The translations under genes and the position numbers were made by a program. 64,000 bases of DNA from Roseobacter fucihabitans (GTDB taxonomy: Bacteria > Pseudomonadota > Alphaproteobacteria > Rhodobacterales > Rhodobacteraceae), in the NCBI RefSeq assembly GCF_014337925.2, contig NZ_CP143423.1, positions 3,192,501-3,256,500 of the forward strand. Reading direction: 5' to 3'. Below the pieces are notes generated by a model. It searched no databases and was not told where the DNA came from. It worked only from the letters and a program-made list of their open reading frames with translations. Positions 17,800-26,472 of this stretch are shown piece after piece (position 1 is the first letter of the stretch; each line of letters opens with the position of its first letter).

Positions 17800-18957
17800 T
17801 CATCCTTTGACTGCGCCTGCCGTTAGTCCGGAGACGATCTGGCGTTGGAACACCATGACCAGGAGGAACAGGGGAGCGGTGATCGAGACCGCCGCGGCCA
17901 CCGCTTCGACCTGATCCGTGGTGGTAGTTTCGCGGTTGAAATACCCCGCAATGGCCGGGACCATCGTCTGGTTTTGCGCATCCAGCAGCAGAGAGGTGAC
18001 GAGGAAATCATTGTAGCCCAGAAGGAAGCTGAACAGACCCGTGGTGATGACGCCCGGCCACATCACCGGCATGATCACCCGGCGAAAGGCCTGGAAATGG
18101 CTACATCCATCCACGCGGGCGGCCTCATCAAGTTCGGCGGGGATGTTCTGAAAAAACGAGCGCAGCATCCAGATGGTGAAGGGCTGGTTGATCGAGACCA
18201 ACACCGCGATGACGGCCCAGGGTTGACCGTAGAGCGTTGGGGCACCGTCGCCAAAGAAGGGGCGCAGGATTTCCGAAGAGTTGATGAAAACCGGCAGGTA
18301 TCCGGCCACAAGAACGGAGTGTGGCAAGGCGCGGAACACAAGCGCGAGGATCAGCAGCCAGAACGCCAGGTCAGAGCCGGAGCGGGCCAGACCGTAGCCC
18401 GCCAATGTCCCGACGGTCAGGGAGATAGTAACAACGCCCGCCGTGACCAGCATGGAATTCAGGAAGTTGCGGTAGAATTCGTTTTCGCCCCAGACCGCCA
18501 CGTAATGTTGCGTTGTCAGCCCCAGCACGGGGGTCCCCAGCGGGCCAAGGAGGCTGTTCAGCGCACCAAGGATCAGCGGCAGAAGGCCAAAGAAGATCAA
18601 GACAAAAGCGACCGCATAGAGTACCGCACCAAAGACCCATCCGAGGATTATCAGGCTCGGCGGGCTGAATTTTTGCACAAGTGCTGGTAATTTGGTGAAG
18701 GTCCAGCGGATGGCGAAGAATATCACCATAAGACCGAGGGCAATGTCGATCACCGACAACCCATCGCCTCCGGCGCGCGTGGCGGGGCCAAAGATCACAT
18801 CCCAAGGGCTCGCGGCGAATGCGTCCACGGGGGATTTAAAGCTCATCACCGCGATCCAGAAGATCGGGAAGGCCGCGAGTACACACCAGAAGGCGAGAAA
18901 GGCACCCGAGGAAAGACGCAGTGCGAGCGATTGCTGCATGGCTTTGGAGGTGGACAT
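17800..18957 (-). CDS. ABC transporter permease, MalG type, with extra N-terminal segments
   Basis: A 385-residue inner-membrane permease of the carbohydrate ABC importer family (MalG/UgpE side). The ATPase-contacting EAA loop reads EAARVDGCSHFQAFRRVIMPVMWPG near 290. MalG proteins are usually about 280-300 residues. The excess lies between TM1 and the core, where two additional hydrophobic stretches occur at about 68-85 and 100-135. The ATG overlaps the stop of the MalF-type gene (TGATG). Confidence 0.9.
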   Translation of the reverse strand: MSTSKAMQQSLALRLSSGAFLAFWCVLAAFPIFWIAVMSFKSPVDAFAASPWDVIFGPATRAGGDGLSVIDIALGLMVIFFAIRWTFTKLPALVQKFSPPSLIILGWVFGAVLYAVAFVLIFFGLLPLILGALNSLLGPLGTPVLGLTTQHYVAVWGENEFYRNFLNSMLVTAGVVTISLTVGTLAGYGLARSGSDLAFWLLILALVFRALPHSVLVAGYLPVFINSSEILRPFFGDGAPTLYGQPWAVIAVLVSINQPFTIWMLRSFFQNIPAELDEAARVDGCSHFQAFRRVIMPVMWPGVITTGLFSFLLGYNDFLVTSLLLDAQNQTMVPAIAGYFNRETTTTDQVEAVAAAVSITAPLFLLVMVFQRQIVSGLTAGAVKG

Positions 18958-19982
18958 CAGTGTGCGCTCCCTTTGTGGTCACGCCAGGTGCGGCGCAGTG
19001 GCAGGATCAGCAAAAATACGATCCCGATCATCGTTAGCATAGCCGAGGCCGAAGCGCGGCTGATCGCGCGGTTGCCTGCATCATCCGGTGTCATGAAATC
19101 ATAGGTCAGCCATTGCAGCGAGATCACATGCGCCTGACTGCGGAAGCCGACGATCTCCTCGAACACGCGGTAACAATCCATCAGGTGGATCAGCGCGATG
19201 AATACAATGAGCGGCATCAGATGCGGTATGATGACATGGCGCAGGCGCTCCCAGCGGCTGGCCCCATCGATCACCGCGGATTCCAGCGTGTCCATATTCA
19301 CGGTTTGCAAACCCGCGTAGAAGATCACAAAAGCAAAAGGAGCGACGTGCCAGACCCGGTAGAAATACATCAGTAGTTCGATGGTCCAGGCCTGGGCGAA
19401 CATGGAGATATTCGTGCCCGTCCAACGCTCCATCATGGCGGTCAGGATACCGTCACCCACAAACAGCCAGTAGATTGAGAGCGACCCGATCACCGGCGTG
19501 ATAATGAAGGGCAGCAGCGACACGAAAATGACGGGACCGCGGATCGTGCGGCTGGCATTGTTGACGGCCAGCGCGATCGCCAGCCCCACACCGATCACCA
19601 GCGGCAAGGTCAGCAGCGTAAAAGAGAGCGTGAATCGCAGGGCCTTCCAGAAATCGATCTGCATGATGTCATTCCAGCTGCCGTTACCCACGGCCTCCCA
19701 GAATTTATCCATTTGCAAAACGTTGCGATAGCTTTGCAAACCCACCCAGGCCGTTTGGGTCATGGTTTTGCCATTGTCATCCAGCACCGGGATGGTTTTG
19801 GTCTCGGTCGTGCAGGTCTGTGTGAGGAATCCGGGCGTGCAGGTTTCAACCTCCACCCGTTCCAGAATGGGCTGCGTGACCTGAAAACTCTGGATGAAAA
19901 CACTGACCAAGGGGGCCGCGATGAACAGCAACATCATAAAGACTGACGGGCCGACGAAGGCTGCGAATGTCTTGAACTTCAT
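18957..19982 (-). CDS. ABC transporter permease, MalF/UgpA type
   Basis: A 341-residue permease of the carbohydrate ABC importer family, the partner of the MalG-type gene it overlaps. The EAA loop is DGASRWERLRHVIIPHLMPL near 245. After TM1 there is a polar insertion of about 50 residues with two cysteines (CTPGFLTQTC), probably periplasmic. GAGGAG 7 nt upstream supports the ATG at 19982. The gene follows the binding-protein gene after a gap of about 125 nt that holds two hairpins. Confidence 0.9.
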   Translation of the reverse strand: MKFKTFAAFVGPSVFMMLLFIAAPLVSVFIQSFQVTQPILERVEVETCTPGFLTQTCTTETKTIPVLDDNGKTMTQTAWVGLQSYRNVLQMDKFWEAVGNGSWNDIMQIDFWKALRFTLSFTLLTLPLVIGVGLAIALAVNNASRTIRGPVIFVSLLPFIITPVIGSLSIYWLFVGDGILTAMMERWTGTNISMFAQAWTIELLMYFYRVWHVAPFAFVIFYAGLQTVNMDTLESAVIDGASRWERLRHVIIPHLMPLIVFIALIHLMDCYRVFEEIVGFRSQAHVISLQWLTYDFMTPDDAGNRAISRASASAMLTMIGIVFLLILPLRRTWRDHKGSAH

Positions 19983-20025
19983 GGGGCGCTCCTCGCGGCA
20001 AACCGCATTGGGATGGGTCCGGAAT

Positions 20026-20063
20026 GGCTTTGCAAACTGTGCATTTACAGGTTTTGCAAAGCC
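20026..20063 (-). promoter_or_regulatory. stem-loop between binding-protein and permease genes, containing two TTTGCAAA boxes
   Basis: GGCTTTGCAAA (20026-20036) is the exact complement of TTTGCAAAGCC (20053-20063), and CTGT/ACAG (20037-20040, 20047-20050) extends the stem over a 6-nt loop. The octamer TTTGCAAA in each arm recalls the half-sites of the palindrome at 22550. It could be an internal LacI operator, an mRNA-stabilising hairpin behind the binding-protein gene, or both. Confidence 0.55.
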
Positions 20064-20077
20064 TTCAAAGGGGCACC

Positions 20078-20099
20078 GGCCGGGATGTTTACCCCGGCC
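20078..20099 (-). terminator. GC-rich hairpin downstream of binding-protein gene
   Basis: GGCCGGG (20078-20084) pairs with CCCGGCC (20093-20099) over an 8-nt loop, 10 nt after the binding-protein stop. No T-tract follows. Hairpins here commonly let the binding protein be made in excess over the permeases. Confidence 0.5.
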
Positions 20100-20109
20100 A
20101 GCGCGGTTG

Positions 20110-21330
20110 TTATTTCAAGACACCCGCTTCCTTGGCGGAGGTCGTATAGGCTTCCTCAATGGCCACCAATGTCGCCTCTGCGTCACGATCTCCGGTCAAA
20201 AAGGCAGGTAGTTCGTTGCCAAGCGCCGTGTGCATCAGACCCATCTGCGTGGTCGAGGGATAGGCCGGTGGCGCGGGTGTTGCCATCGCTGTGGCAATCG
20301 CACCTGCGGCGATGTCCGTGGGCTCGTAGCCCTGCACCAGCCAGATCGCCGCTTCATTTGCGCCCTGCACGGTCTCCGCGTCCAGCCCTTCCATGGCCAA
20401 GCGGAAAGCCGCGTCGGCCTCTTCATCTGAGATGTTCTTGGCGATCACGATACCGTCCCACCAGAGCGTCGTCGCGGGCGCGCCGCCCGCAACGGCCGTG
20501 GGTGCTGCGGCCATGGCGACCTTGCCGACAACCTGGCTTTCAGCGGCATCATCCATCGCACCGGCACGGCTTGCCCAGAGGTTCGCCATGGCGATCTTGC
20601 CTTGTTGAAACTGCTGCTGCACATAGGTGGAGTCGCTTACCAGCACTTCGGGATCGGTAAAGGCGAGCGCCTTCTGCATTGTCGCCAGCGCCTGCAAACC
20701 CGCCTCGGAATTCACCGCCGCCGTATTGTCATCGTTGAAGAACTTCCCGCCAAAACCCGGATACATGTTCACGAATTCCTGGGCGATATTCCACCCGGAT
20801 TTCATCGTTGCCCCCAGCGGGTAATCGACCACGCCTGCCGCCTGGATCTTTTCCGCCGCGGCATATACCTCGTCCCAACTTGTCGGCACCTCAATGCCAA
20901 GATCGGCCAGAATGTCAGAGCGGTACATCAAATGCTGCGTATTCACCATCATGGCGACGGCCATGATCTCGCCGTTAATGCGGATCAATTGGTTCGGCGT
21001 CAGGTTCTGGCCATATTTGGCGACCAGATCGTCAAGCGGACGGATTGTTCCGGCATTGATCAGCGGCGTGATCGTCCCGTTTGAGACACCTCCGATTTGA
21101 TAAAGCGATGGGTTCGCCTCAAAGGCGGCAGGCTGTTTCGTACGAAATTCCTGATCCAGTTCGGCCTGGAAATTTCCACATTCGGCCATAGCATCCGTGA
21201 CGGCCTTCCAGGCTTCAAAGCCTGCCGACAGCGATTTGATCGGCACGGTATTCTCATATGAACAGGCTGCAAATGCAGCCCCGCCCATGAGCGAAAACGC
21301 CCCCGCCAGTGCGATTTTCTTCAAAAACAT
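20110..21330 (-). CDS. ABC transporter substrate-binding protein (carbohydrate type)
   Basis: A 406-residue periplasmic binding protein. A signal peptide spans residues 1-22 (basic MFLKK, hydrophobic core, AFA cleavage site) ahead of ACSYENTV. The mature part resembles family 1 (MalE/UgpB-like) solute-binding proteins, with GGVSNGTITPLINAGTIRPLDDL and a C-terminal TTSAKEAGV. Its ligand is not readable from sequence. ATG 21330 has GGGAG 7 nt upstream. It lies between the ATPase gene and the permease genes, and a stem-loop follows it. Confidence 0.9.
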   Translation of the reverse strand: MFLKKIALAGAFSLMGGAAFAACSYENTVPIKSLSAGFEAWKAVTDAMAECGNFQAELDQEFRTKQPAAFEANPSLYQIGGVSNGTITPLINAGTIRPLDDLVAKYGQNLTPNQLIRINGEIMAVAMMVNTQHLMYRSDILADLGIEVPTSWDEVYAAAEKIQAAGVVDYPLGATMKSGWNIAQEFVNMYPGFGGKFFNDDNTAAVNSEAGLQALATMQKALAFTDPEVLVSDSTYVQQQFQQGKIAMANLWASRAGAMDDAAESQVVGKVAMAAAPTAVAGGAPATTLWWDGIVIAKNISDEEADAAFRLAMEGLDAETVQGANEAAIWLVQGYEPTDIAAGAIATAMATPAPPAYPSTTQMGLMHTALGNELPAFLTGDRDAEATLVAIEEAYTTSAKEAGVLK

Positions 21331-21413
21331 ATGCAAACTCCCTCTTGCGTATTACTTGGGTGCATCTTGCAAGGCTGCACCCTCTTGTTGGCCCCGCTTT
21401 GGGGGGTCACTTT

Positions 21414-22469
21414 TCAGGTCGCGTCGATGCGCGTCCCACTCTCCTTGTCGAACAAATGACAGATCGCGACCGGCACGTTGAACGAGATCATATCCCCGAT
21501 TTTGGCGCGAAACTCCTTATGTGCTTTGACCGACACCAACTGCCCGCCGGCGCGCACCGTGAGCATCGTCGCATCGCCCAGAAGCTCGATGGTGTAGATT
21601 GGTGCCATGATCTGACCCGCGCTGCCTTCGGCCAGGGTCGCATCTTCGGCCCGAAACCCAAGCGTCACTGGGCCGTCTGCGCCCGGCAACCCCGCAATCG
21701 ACACCTTGTCGCCGCTGAATGTCCCTCCGCTCAGCGTGCCATCCATCAGGTTCATCGCCGGGCTGCCGATAAAGCTGGCCACAAATGTATTTGCCGGGTG
21801 ATCGTAAATATCTGTCGGCGTGCCGACCTGCTGCACCTTGCCCTGCTTCATCACGACAACCCGGTCGGCCAGCGTCATGGCTTCGATCTGGTCATGGGTC
21901 ACATAAACGGTGGTCACTTTGAGCTCGTGACTGAGGTTCTTGATCTGCGCGCGTGTGGAGACGCGCAGCTTTGCGTCAAGGTTCGAAAGCGGCTCATCCA
22001 TCAGGAACACATTGGGCTCACGCACAATCGCCCGCGCAAGGGCCACTCGCTGGCGTTGGCCTCCAGAAAGTTCTGCCGGTTTGCGGTGCAGGAATTCGTC
22101 AAGCTCCACCATGGCGGAGGCCCGGCGGACCCGCTCGTCATGTTCGTTTTCCGGTACTTTCCGGACCTTCAGCGGAAAACGAATATTGTCGTAAACATTC
22201 ATGTTCGGGTAAAGGCCATAGGATTGGAACACCATAGCGACATCGCGGTCCTTTGGGTCCAGATCGTTGACCACCTTACCATCAATGATGATCTCACCCT
22301 CTGTGGCGTCCTCAAGACCCGCAATCATCCGCATCGTCGTCGTCTTGCCGCATCCCGAAGGACCGAGCAGCACGAGGAATTCCTGGTCTGCAATCGTGAG
22401 GTCGAAATTGTCCACCCCGACAAAGCTACCCCACCGCTTGTTGATGTTTCGCAGTTGAATTTCGGCCAT
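21414..22469 (-). CDS. ABC transporter ATP-binding protein, MalK/UgpC type
   Basis: A 351-residue ATPase energising the importer. Walker A is GPSGCGKTT (36-44), the Q-loop region VFQSYGLYPNMNVYDN, the signature LSGGQRQRVALARA, Walker B VFLMDEPLSNLD and the H-loop VYVTHDQIEA. A C-terminal OB-type regulatory domain (from about 240) is present, as in MalK/UgpC. It is the first gene of the 13-gene operon; GGGGAC precedes the ATG. The putative LacI operator lies 81-98 nt upstream. Confidence 0.93.
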   Translation of the reverse strand: MAEIQLRNINKRWGSFVGVDNFDLTIADQEFLVLLGPSGCGKTTTMRMIAGLEDATEGEIIIDGKVVNDLDPKDRDVAMVFQSYGLYPNMNVYDNIRFPLKVRKVPENEHDERVRRASAMVELDEFLHRKPAELSGGQRQRVALARAIVREPNVFLMDEPLSNLDAKLRVSTRAQIKNLSHELKVTTVYVTHDQIEAMTLADRVVVMKQGKVQQVGTPTDIYDHPANTFVASFIGSPAMNLMDGTLSGGTFSGDKVSIAGLPGADGPVTLGFRAEDATLAEGSAGQIMAPIYTIELLGDATMLTVRAGGQLVSVKAHKEFRAKIGDMISFNVPVAICHLFDKESGTRIDAT

Positions 22470-22929
22470 GATGTCCCCGCTGTCGCAGGCCTGCCTGGTG
22501 CAGGCTTTCGTTAACGCTAGTCAATCACGATATCGTTTGGCAAGGCTTTTTTGCACACGTGTGCAAAGCAATCTTCGGACTGTTGGAGTTTTGCGCAGTG
22601 GCTCGCATCACACACCCAAACCGCGTTTTTGAAGCATGTCTCCGCCAGGGAGCCATGGATGATTTTAGATCACAGAGTTACGGTAAAATACTGTTTTTAA
22701 ATTGTTTAAGTGAAACACTTCTTTTACCTCTACGCCGTGAGGCGGTGGCATAAGCTCTGGTGGGCTTCCCGCCGTATGTGTGATTTTACGGCGATTTCAG
22801 CCATTTTAATTGGATGTGTATGGCATTCTGTGCGGCATGCTCTTGTCACGACAAATCGCTCCTCGCCACAGGGCACAGCGTAACCTAAAGGCGAATCGTT
22901 TGAGTTACGCAGGCCTGCAGACGCGTTGG
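22470..22929. other. intergenic control region between the ABC-operon start and the E1 gene end
   Basis: No convincing gene is present. The left part holds a 10-bp palindrome (ACGATATCGT, 22527-22536) and the 18-bp palindrome at 22550-22567, both suited to controlling the minus-strand operon. The stretch 22660-22735 is markedly AT-richer than its surroundings and may contain promoter elements. Short open frames here have no recognisable product. Confidence 0.6.
22550..22567. promoter_or_regulatory. candidate LacI-family operator
   Basis: TTTGCACACGTGTGCAAA is a perfect 18-bp palindrome with the central CG typical of LacI-family operators. It lies 81-98 nt upstream of the first gene of the operon that encodes a LacI regulator. 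Binding by that regulator is inferred from position and symmetry. Confidence 0.7.
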
Positions 22930-25110
22930 TCAGACAAAAAGAGCTTTGGCGGCGGCAACGATCCCATCCCGCGACGGCAGAGTGGCGGCATAGGCCGGGC
23001 CAGTTGCGATAAAACTATCCGCGCCGGTCAGGCGGGCGGCGTTTTTGATATCATTTTCGAGCATCAACGCCATGAGGGCTTCGGCCTGACCTCCGGTGCG
23101 GCGACATTCATCCACGATCAGAACCCGCGCGCATCCGCTTATTGCCTCCAGCAGCGCCGCCTCGGGCAGCGGGGCCAGCCATCGCAGATCAACCACCCGC
23201 GTCTTGATGTTATCGGCATCCAACAGCGCCTGGGCCTGACGCGACAGATAGTGACCATTCCCGTAGGTCACGATCGCGAGGTCGCTGCCGCGCCCATGAA
23301 CGCCCACGGACCCCAGCGGCAAGCGCGCATCAGGGGCCGGATATTGCGTCATCCACCCCCCATCCCCGTCTTTGTGCAGATCCCGCATGGGATAAAGCGC
23401 AATCGGCTCGACAAAGACGCAAACACGCTGCTCTTCGCGCGCCAGCCGGTGACATTCGCGCAGCATCTGCGCCGCCTCCGCCCCGCTGGACGGGCAGGCG
23501 ATGATCAACCCCGGAATATCGCGCAGCACGGCCAGCGAGTTGTCATTGTGAAAATGCCCGCCGAACCCTTTTTGATACCCCAGCCCTGCAATACGCAGCA
23601 CCATCGGATTGCTCCACTGGCCATTGGAGAAAAACGGCAGGGTCGCCGCTTCGCCGCGCAGCTGATCCTCGGCGTTATGCAAATAGGCGAGGAACTGGAT
23701 TTCCGGCATCGGAATGAACCCGTTATGCGCCATGCCGATGGCCAGCCCCAGAATGGATTGTTCATCCAGAAGCGTGTCGATCACTCGGTCCGGGCCAAAG
23801 CGCGCCTGCAGCTTTTGCGTCACGCCGTAAACGCCGCCCTTGCGGCCAACGTCTTCGCCCATCACCAATGTCTCGGAGTGTTCCAGCATCAGATCGTGCA
23901 GCGCCCAGTTGATGAGGCGCGACATCGGTTGGGGTGTTTCCATCTGGGCGATATCCGCACCAAGGATGTCGCGGCGCGCCTTGGGGTCGGGACCGTTGGT
24001 GGGCGCACAAACGCGGGGGGTCGGGACAATGCTGGACATCACGTCTTGCGCAGATTTCAGATGGGGGCGTTTCGCAACGCCGCGGGCCTCGGCCTGGACC
24101 GCCGCCAATGTGTCCTGATATATTTGCAACAAGGTTTCGGGCTTGGCGGCCTGCATCGCGACAAGCAATCGCGCCGTGTGCAGCAGCGGGTCATTGGCCT
24201 CATCCGCTTCCACTTCGGCGCGCGGCAGATAACTGGTGGCGACATCAGCCCCCGCATGCCCATAAAGCCGCACCATGCGCAGGTGCAAAAACGCAGGCTT
24301 TCGCTTGGTTCTGACAAACTCTGCGGCCTCGGTTGTCACAGCGTAGGTGTCGCAAATGTCCAGACCATCGGCTTCGAAATACCGGATACCGGGGCGGTGC
24401 TGCGTGGAGGATTTGATCCAACCCGTCGGCGTCTTTGTTGAAATGCCGATCCCGTTATCTTCACAGACCATCAACAGCGGCAACGGCACACCCTGCACCG
24501 ATGTCCAGCCCGCCGCATTGATCATCCCCTGCGCGGTCGAGTGATTGGCCGAGGCATCGCCAAAGGACACCATCGCAAGACCGTCGCGCGGCAAGATTTG
24601 ATGCTCTGGCGCGCGGCGACGTGCAAGACCTATGCTGTAGGCCGCACCAAGGGCTTTGGGCAGATGGCTGGCGATGGTGGAGGTCTGCGGCGGGATCATC
24701 AGCGCGCGGCTGCCCAGCACCTTATGCCGCCCGCCGCTTGTGGGGTCCTCAGACGAACAGGCGAAACTCAACAGCATGTCGCGCATCATTCCCGCCTGCC
24801 CCGCCTGCGCCGCCCGTGCGATCTGAAACGCGGCGTCGCGGTAGTGCAGGAACGCGATATCATCGGGGCGCAGAGCCTGCGCCACCCCGGCCATGCCTTC
24901 ATGACCCGAAGAGCCGATGGTGTAAAACCCCTGCCCCGCCCGCTGCATCGCACGGCTTTCGATGTCCAGCGCCCGGCTGAGCACCTGCGATTGATAGAGA
25001 CTGCGCGCAACGTCATCGTCCAGTCCGCCTGTCGGCGCACGCCCTTCGGGAAAATCCTGTGCCGCGATACGGCGCAGGAAATTGTCATGAACGATCTGAA
25101 CGCGGTCCAT
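22930..25110 (-). CDS. 2-oxoacid dehydrogenase E1, fused alpha and beta subunits
   Basis: A 726-residue fusion of E1-alpha (about 1-375) and E1-beta (about 385-726) of a thiamine-diphosphate-dependent 2-oxoacid dehydrogenase, most like branched-chain/2-oxoisovalerate types. The alpha half has the ThDP motif starting SFGDASANHSTAQGMINAA. The beta half starts SRLINWALHDLMLEHSETLVMGEDVG and contains FPEI-like PMPEIQFLAY. No E2 or E3 gene is adjacent, so it must use subunits encoded elsewhere or act alone. It is on the same strand as gcdH, 44 nt downstream of it, so cotranscription is possible. Confidence 0.85.
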   Translation of the reverse strand: MDRVQIVHDNFLRRIAAQDFPEGRAPTGGLDDDVARSLYQSQVLSRALDIESRAMQRAGQGFYTIGSSGHEGMAGVAQALRPDDIAFLHYRDAAFQIARAAQAGQAGMMRDMLLSFACSSEDPTSGGRHKVLGSRALMIPPQTSTIASHLPKALGAAYSIGLARRRAPEHQILPRDGLAMVSFGDASANHSTAQGMINAAGWTSVQGVPLPLLMVCEDNGIGISTKTPTGWIKSSTQHRPGIRYFEADGLDICDTYAVTTEAAEFVRTKRKPAFLHLRMVRLYGHAGADVATSYLPRAEVEADEANDPLLHTARLLVAMQAAKPETLLQIYQDTLAAVQAEARGVAKRPHLKSAQDVMSSIVPTPRVCAPTNGPDPKARRDILGADIAQMETPQPMSRLINWALHDLMLEHSETLVMGEDVGRKGGVYGVTQKLQARFGPDRVIDTLLDEQSILGLAIGMAHNGFIPMPEIQFLAYLHNAEDQLRGEAATLPFFSNGQWSNPMVLRIAGLGYQKGFGGHFHNDNSLAVLRDIPGLIIACPSSGAEAAQMLRECHRLAREEQRVCVFVEPIALYPMRDLHKDGDGGWMTQYPAPDARLPLGSVGVHGRGSDLAIVTYGNGHYLSRQAQALLDADNIKTRVVDLRWLAPLPEAALLEAISGCARVLIVDECRRTGGQAEALMALMLENDIKNAARLTGADSFIATGPAYAATLPSRDGIVAAAKALFV

Positions 25111-25154
25111 CAGGTACTCACTCTTGCCGTAAAACTCTTACGCGCCCGTCGTTC

Positions 25155-26378
25155 TTAGAAAAACGCCTGAATGCCGGTTTGCGCACGCCCCAGGATCAGC
25201 GCATGCACATCATGCGTGCCCTCATAGGTGTTCACCGTTTCAAGGTTCATCATATGACGCATCACCTGGAATTCACCGCTGATGCCGTTGCCTCCATGCA
25301 TGTCACGTGACATCCGCGCGATGTCCAACGCCTTGCCGCAGTTGTTGCGCTTGATGATGCTGACCATCTCCGGCGCGGCATTCGCCTGATCCATCAGACG
25401 CCCCACCTGGAGCGAGGCTTGCAGCCCGAGAGAGATTTCCGTCATCATATCCGCCAGTTTCTTCTGGAATAACTGCGTGCCGGCCAGCGGCTTGCCGAAT
25501 TGATGCCGGTCCAGCCCATATTGCCGCGCCGCATGCCAGCAGAATTCCGCAGCCCCCATCACGCCCCAGCTGATGCCGTAGCGCGCCCGGTTCAGACAGC
25601 CAAACGGCCCCTTGAGCCCTTGGACGTTGGGCAAAAGCGCCTCTTCGCTGACCTCAACACCGTCCATCACGATTTCACCGGTGATCGAGGCGCGTAAGGA
25701 CAGTTTATTGCCGACCTTCGGCGCACTCAGACCCTTCATGCCTTTTTCAAGCACGAAGCCACGGATTTTGCCGCCATGCTCTTCGGACTTGGCCCAGACC
25801 ACAAAAACATCCGCAATCGGTGAATTGGAAATCCACATCTTGGAGCCGGTCAGCTTATACCCGGTCGCCGTTTTCACAGCGCGGGTTTTCATACCCGCCG
25901 GGTCCGAGCCCGCATCCGGTTCGGTCAACCCGAAACAGCCGATCCATTCGCCCGAGCAGAGTTTGGGCAGGTATTTCTTGCGCTGCGCCTCTGAGCCATA
26001 TGCGTAAATCGGATAGATCACGAGGCTCGATTGCACCGACATCATCGAGCGATACCCCGAATCGACGCGTTCGACCTCACGCGCCACGAGCCCGTAGGAC
26101 ACATAGGAGCCGCCAAGCCCGCCGTATTCTTCGGGGCAGGTCACCCCAAGCAAGCCCATGTCGCCCATTTCACGGAAAATCGACGCGTCAGTGGTTTCAT
26201 TGGCAAAGGCATCAATGATGCGCGGTTGCAGCTTTTCCTGCGCATAAGCACGCGCGGAATCCTCGATCATGCGCTCGTCTTCTTCTAGTTGTTCTGACAA
26301 ACGCAGCGGGTCAGACCACTCAAATGCCCCCAGATCGGGCGCGTCCTTGGCTTTCAAAATCGGGCTCTCGGCGTTCAT
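25155..26378 (-). CDS. gcdH: glutaryl-CoA dehydrogenase
   Basis: A 407-residue acyl-CoA dehydrogenase matching GcdH, which oxidatively decarboxylates glutaryl-CoA to crotonyl-CoA in lysine/tryptophan degradation. [15 protein letters not shown] and [16 protein letters not shown] are the flavin/substrate motifs. The catalytic glutamate lies in [16 protein letters not shown] near the C-terminus, the GcdH-specific version of this segment. The gene is divergent from a LysR regulator, the usual gcdH arrangement in proteobacteria. Confidence 0.92.
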   Translation of the reverse strand: MNAESPILKAKDAPDLGAFEWSDPLRLSEQLEEDERMIEDSARAYAQEKLQPRIIDAFANETTDASIFREMGDMGLLGVTCPEEYGGLGGSYVSYGLVAREVERVDSGYRSMMSVQSSLVIYPIYAYGSEAQRKKYLPKLCSGEWIGCFGLTEPDAGSDPAGMKTRAVKTATGYKLTGSKMWISNSPIADVFVVWAKSEEHGGKIRGFVLEKGMKGLSAPKVGNKLSLRASITGEIVMDGVEVSEEALLPNVQGLKGPFGCLNRARYGISWGVMGAAEFCWHAARQYGLDRHQFGKPLAGTQLFQKKLADMMTEISLGLQASLQVGRLMDQANAAPEMVSIIKRNNCGKALDIARMSRDMHGGNGISGEFQVMRHMMNLETVNTYEGTHDVHALILGRAQTGIQAFF

Positions 26379-26472
26379 TTTCGATCCTCTCGATAGATGG
26401 GGCCAACGTCGGCGTTGCTGTATTATTGCAAACCGGAAGGCAAAAGACTAACGATGCTTTATCCTGCAATTC

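Noticed and set aside
22810-24441. A 543-codon plus-strand frame opposite the E1 fusion gene
   Set aside because: The minus strand has clear ThDP-dependent dehydrogenase motifs; the plus-strand product is His/Arg/Gln-rich with no recognisable domain.
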